Assembly: GCA_018062165.1 (NCBI GenBank)
Contig: JAGOSU010000037.1
Location: 1-6,324 of the forward strand
DNA length: 6,324 bases
DNA from: Minisyncoccota bacterium
GTDB lineage: Bacteria > Patescibacteriota > Minisyncoccia > Phycocordibacterales > Phycocordibacteraceae
Reading direction: 5' to 3'
Every line of letters begins with the position of its first letter. Position 1 is the stretch's first letter. This document shows, in pieces, positions 4,757 through 6,324 of this stretch. Below the pieces are notes generated by a model. It was not told the origin of the DNA, did not search any database, and saw nothing but the letters and a program-made list of their open reading frames with translations. The position numbers and the translations under genes were made by a program.

Positions 4757-6324
4757 ACTCCAATCAAGACTGGGATCACCATCGGTGTCTTGTTAGTCCT
4801 CGTGAAGAGGAAGCCAGACATGGTGTCCGTAATGGTGTTCTTCACGTAGTCGAGGTCAACGGGGTTCATGCCCTCAGTTGAGTCTTCTACGGTCTTCTTG
4901 ATGAGCAGACGAGCTTGGTTAAGCAGGTCCTGACTCTCACGCAGATAGATGAATCCGCGAGAGATGATGTCCGGAGACTTCCGGAGCTTACCGGTCTTGA
5001 GGTTAATCGTCGCGATGATGACGAACATACCGTCCTTGGCGAGCGCCTGGCGATCACGGATGACCACCTCCTGCATGTCACCGATGGAGAAGCCATCAAC
5101 CACCAGTGGGGAAGACGGAACCTTCTGCTTGTGGATGTTGAGCGTCTTGCCATCAATCATGTCGATGACGGTACCGTTGTCTGCAAGGATGATCTGCTCG
5201 CGCGGGCGTCCAGCCTGCTCCACCGCCTTAGCGTGGCAGCTGGTCATCGAGTAGTAGCCGTAGGCAGGCATGAAGAACTTCGCGTTCACCTGCTTGTTAA
5301 TCCATACGAGCTCTCCGGTGTTTCCGTGTCCGGTTGAGTGCACGTCAGAGGAACGGTAATGGATGAGGGAGGCGCCGTTGCGGTAGAGGTTGTCCTTCAG
5401 CTTCTGGACGTTGATTTCGTTACCCGGAATCACCGAAGACGAGAGCACCACCGTGTCGCGAGGGCTAAGGGTGATGTTCTTGTGCTGCTTGGTTGCGATG
5501 CGCATCAAAGCTGCGAACTCCTCACCCTGGGCACCGGTTGCGAGCACCACAATCTTGTCGGCTGGGTAGTCACCAATTTCCTGCACGGGAATGACCGTGT
5601 CTTTGGAAACCTTGAGGAGTCCCGTTTTCTGGGCAATCTCGAGGTTCACTTTCATAGAACGGCCTTCAGTCACCACCTTCTTACCGAGCTTTTCAGCCGT
5701 CTCGATGATGTGAATCATGCGCTCGAACTGGGAAGCGAAGGTACCGATGATGAGGCGGCCCTGCACGGTCTTTACGATGCCTTCGAGGGTCTCATGTACG
5801 CGGCGCTCAGGAATAGAGAAGCCGTCGCGCTCTGCGTTGGTGGAGTCGGCGATGAAGAGAAGGTTGTTGTCCTTACCAAGGTCACCCCACTTCTTCTTCT
5901 CGTGGTCCATCGGCTCGCCGTTCTCGTGGTCGAGCTTAAGGTCTCCCGTAATCACGACGTTACCGTAGGGGCTACAGATGGAGACACCCATAGAGTCCGG
6001 AATCGAGTGAGTCACCGGGAAGAACTTCACCTTCGTGTTGCCGATGGTCATGGTTGAGTTCGGCTCAACGACCACCAAGTTCGGGCGAGGCATCTCTGGG
6101 TATTCCTCCTGACGCTTCGCAATCATGACCGCGGTCAGGTTCTGCGTGTAGATAGGTGGGTTGCCCATGCGACCAATAAGGAAGGGAATGCCACCGATGT
6201 GGTCGAGGTGACCGTGCGTGATGATGATGCCGCGGATGCGGTCAACGTTCTTTTCTAGGTACTTGGTATTCGGAAGTACGTAGTCGAGACCCGGAGCATC
6301 GGTCTCAGACATAAACTGGAAGCC
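4753..6324 (-). CDS. rnj: Ribonuclease J (metallo-beta-lactamase/beta-CASP RNase), 5' end outside the window
   Basis: The reading frame is open to the right edge: GFQF precedes the Met at 6312, matching the family segment before the conserved PG-DY motif, so 6312 is internal and perhaps 40 or more N-terminal residues are missing. RNase J is an endo- and 5'-3' exonuclease in mRNA decay and rRNA maturation. Counting from Met 6312: HGHLDH (33-38) is the zinc motif, His102 in THSIPDS, Asp124 in TGDLKLD, Asp156 in ADSTNAE (motif A), and the HSTGHG segment (325-330, motif B region). At motif C, where family members have PVHGEY, this protein has PAYGYY, so the metal-ligand His is Tyr351 (codon 5260-5262). 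The C-terminal domain (about 440-519) includes IISRGFIYLRES, typical of RNase J. The stop TAA (4755-4753) overlaps the methyltransferase stop tail to tail. Confidence 0.95.
   Translation of the reverse strand, partial: GFQFMSETDAPGLDYVLPNTKYLEKNVDRIRGIIITHGHLDHIGGIPFLIGRMGNPPIYTQNLTAVMIAKRQEEYPEMPRPNLVVVEPNSTMTIGNTKVKFFPVTHSIPDSMGVSICSPYGNVVITGDLKLDHENGEPMDHEKKKWGDLGKDNNLLFIADSTNAERDGFSIPERRVHETLEGIVKTVQGRLIIGTFASQFERMIHIIETAEKLGKKVVTEGRSMKVNLEIAQKTGLLKVSKDTVIPVQEIGDYPADKIVVLATGAQGEEFAALMRIATKQHKNITLSPRDTVVLSSSVIPGNEINVQKLKDNLYRNGASLIHYRSSDVHSTGHGNTGELVWINKQVNAKFFMPAYGYYSMTSCHAKAVEQAGRPREQIILADNGTVIDMIDGKTLNIHKQKVPSSPLVVDGFSIGDMQEVVIRDRQALAKDGMFVIIATINLKTGKLRKSPDIISRGFIYLRESQDLLNQARLLIKKTVEDSTEGMNPVDLDYVKNTITDTMSGFLFTRTNKTPMVIPVLIGV

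Noticed and set aside
4770..4800. Possible hairpin (CACC-ATC-GGTG) near the RNase J/methyltransferase junction
   Set aside because: The stem is only 4 bp with no T-run and lies in the conserved RNase J C-terminal coding sequence; too weak for a terminator.
4915..5337. Open frame of 140 codons on the + strand
   Set aside because: It lies antisense to the RNase J beta-CASP and C-terminal domains, with no domain, start signal or coding character of its own.
5338..6057. Long open frame (239 codons) on the + strand
   Set aside because: It is antisense to conserved RNase J motifs and rich in Val, His and Arg with no recognisable domain; it is a by-product of RNase J codon bias.
6310..6312. Met codon at 6312 as the RNase J start
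   Set aside because: GFQF directly upstream is in frame and matches the conserved segment before PGLDY, so the gene continues past the window edge.
1..6324. Search for tRNA, rRNA, CRISPR repeats, insertion sequences, attachment sites and defence genes
   Set aside because: None seen. Almost every base belongs to one of eight coding regions, and the only real intergenic region (4153-4216) is explained by two divergent promoters.

Overview
The window is 6.3 kb of densely packed, moderate-GC (roughly 50-60% by eye) bacterial DNA. It has eight protein genes, no RNA genes, no mobile elements, and no gene-free stretch longer than about 65 bases. The gene set and protein style suggest a Candidate Phyla Radiation (Patescibacteria/Parcubacteria) genome, perhaps one of the higher-GC lineages such as Kaiserbacteria or Adlerbacteria. 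The clues are a short stand-alone VKOR, an exported beta-repeat protein with a multi-helix membrane tail, iron-sulfur-deficient Nth and MutY, and an RNase J. This assignment is inference; no marker gene in the window fixes it.

Layout. On the + strand from the left edge: the 3' end of a vitamin K epoxide reductase-like membrane protein (1-175); an exported bactofilin-like/membrane protein (180-1331); endonuclease III (nth, 1331-1996); a SerB-like HAD hydrolase (2009-2698); and a MutY-like adenine glycosylase (2679-3488). A GNAT-fold acetyltransferase (3448-4152, - strand) converges on mutY and overlaps its 3' end by 41 bases. A 64-base divergent promoter region follows. A small class I SAM-dependent methyltransferase (4217-4756, + strand) then converges, with interlocking stop codons, on a 5'-truncated ribonuclease J (4753-6324, - strand).

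How the genes relate. nth and mutY are the two HhH-GPD base-excision-repair glycosylases. Each overlaps the end of its upstream neighbour and is probably translated by coupling. RNase J belongs to RNA decay and maturation. VKOR and the exported beta-repeat protein act at or outside the membrane. No common pathway links all eight genes; the array looks like ordinary compact housekeeping DNA.

Most notable observations. (1) Three genes (180, 2009, 4217) start exactly 6 bases after an extended -10 box of the form TGnTAnnnT, which predicts leaderless mRNAs. (2) Both glycosylases lack a complete iron-sulfur cluster motif, and MutY has no cysteine at all. (3) MutY has Glu where the family has its catalytic Asp, and its C-terminal 8-oxoG-recognition (NUDIX-like) domain is replaced by a short, possibly winged-helix tail. 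(4) RNase J has Tyr where the family has its motif C metal-binding His.
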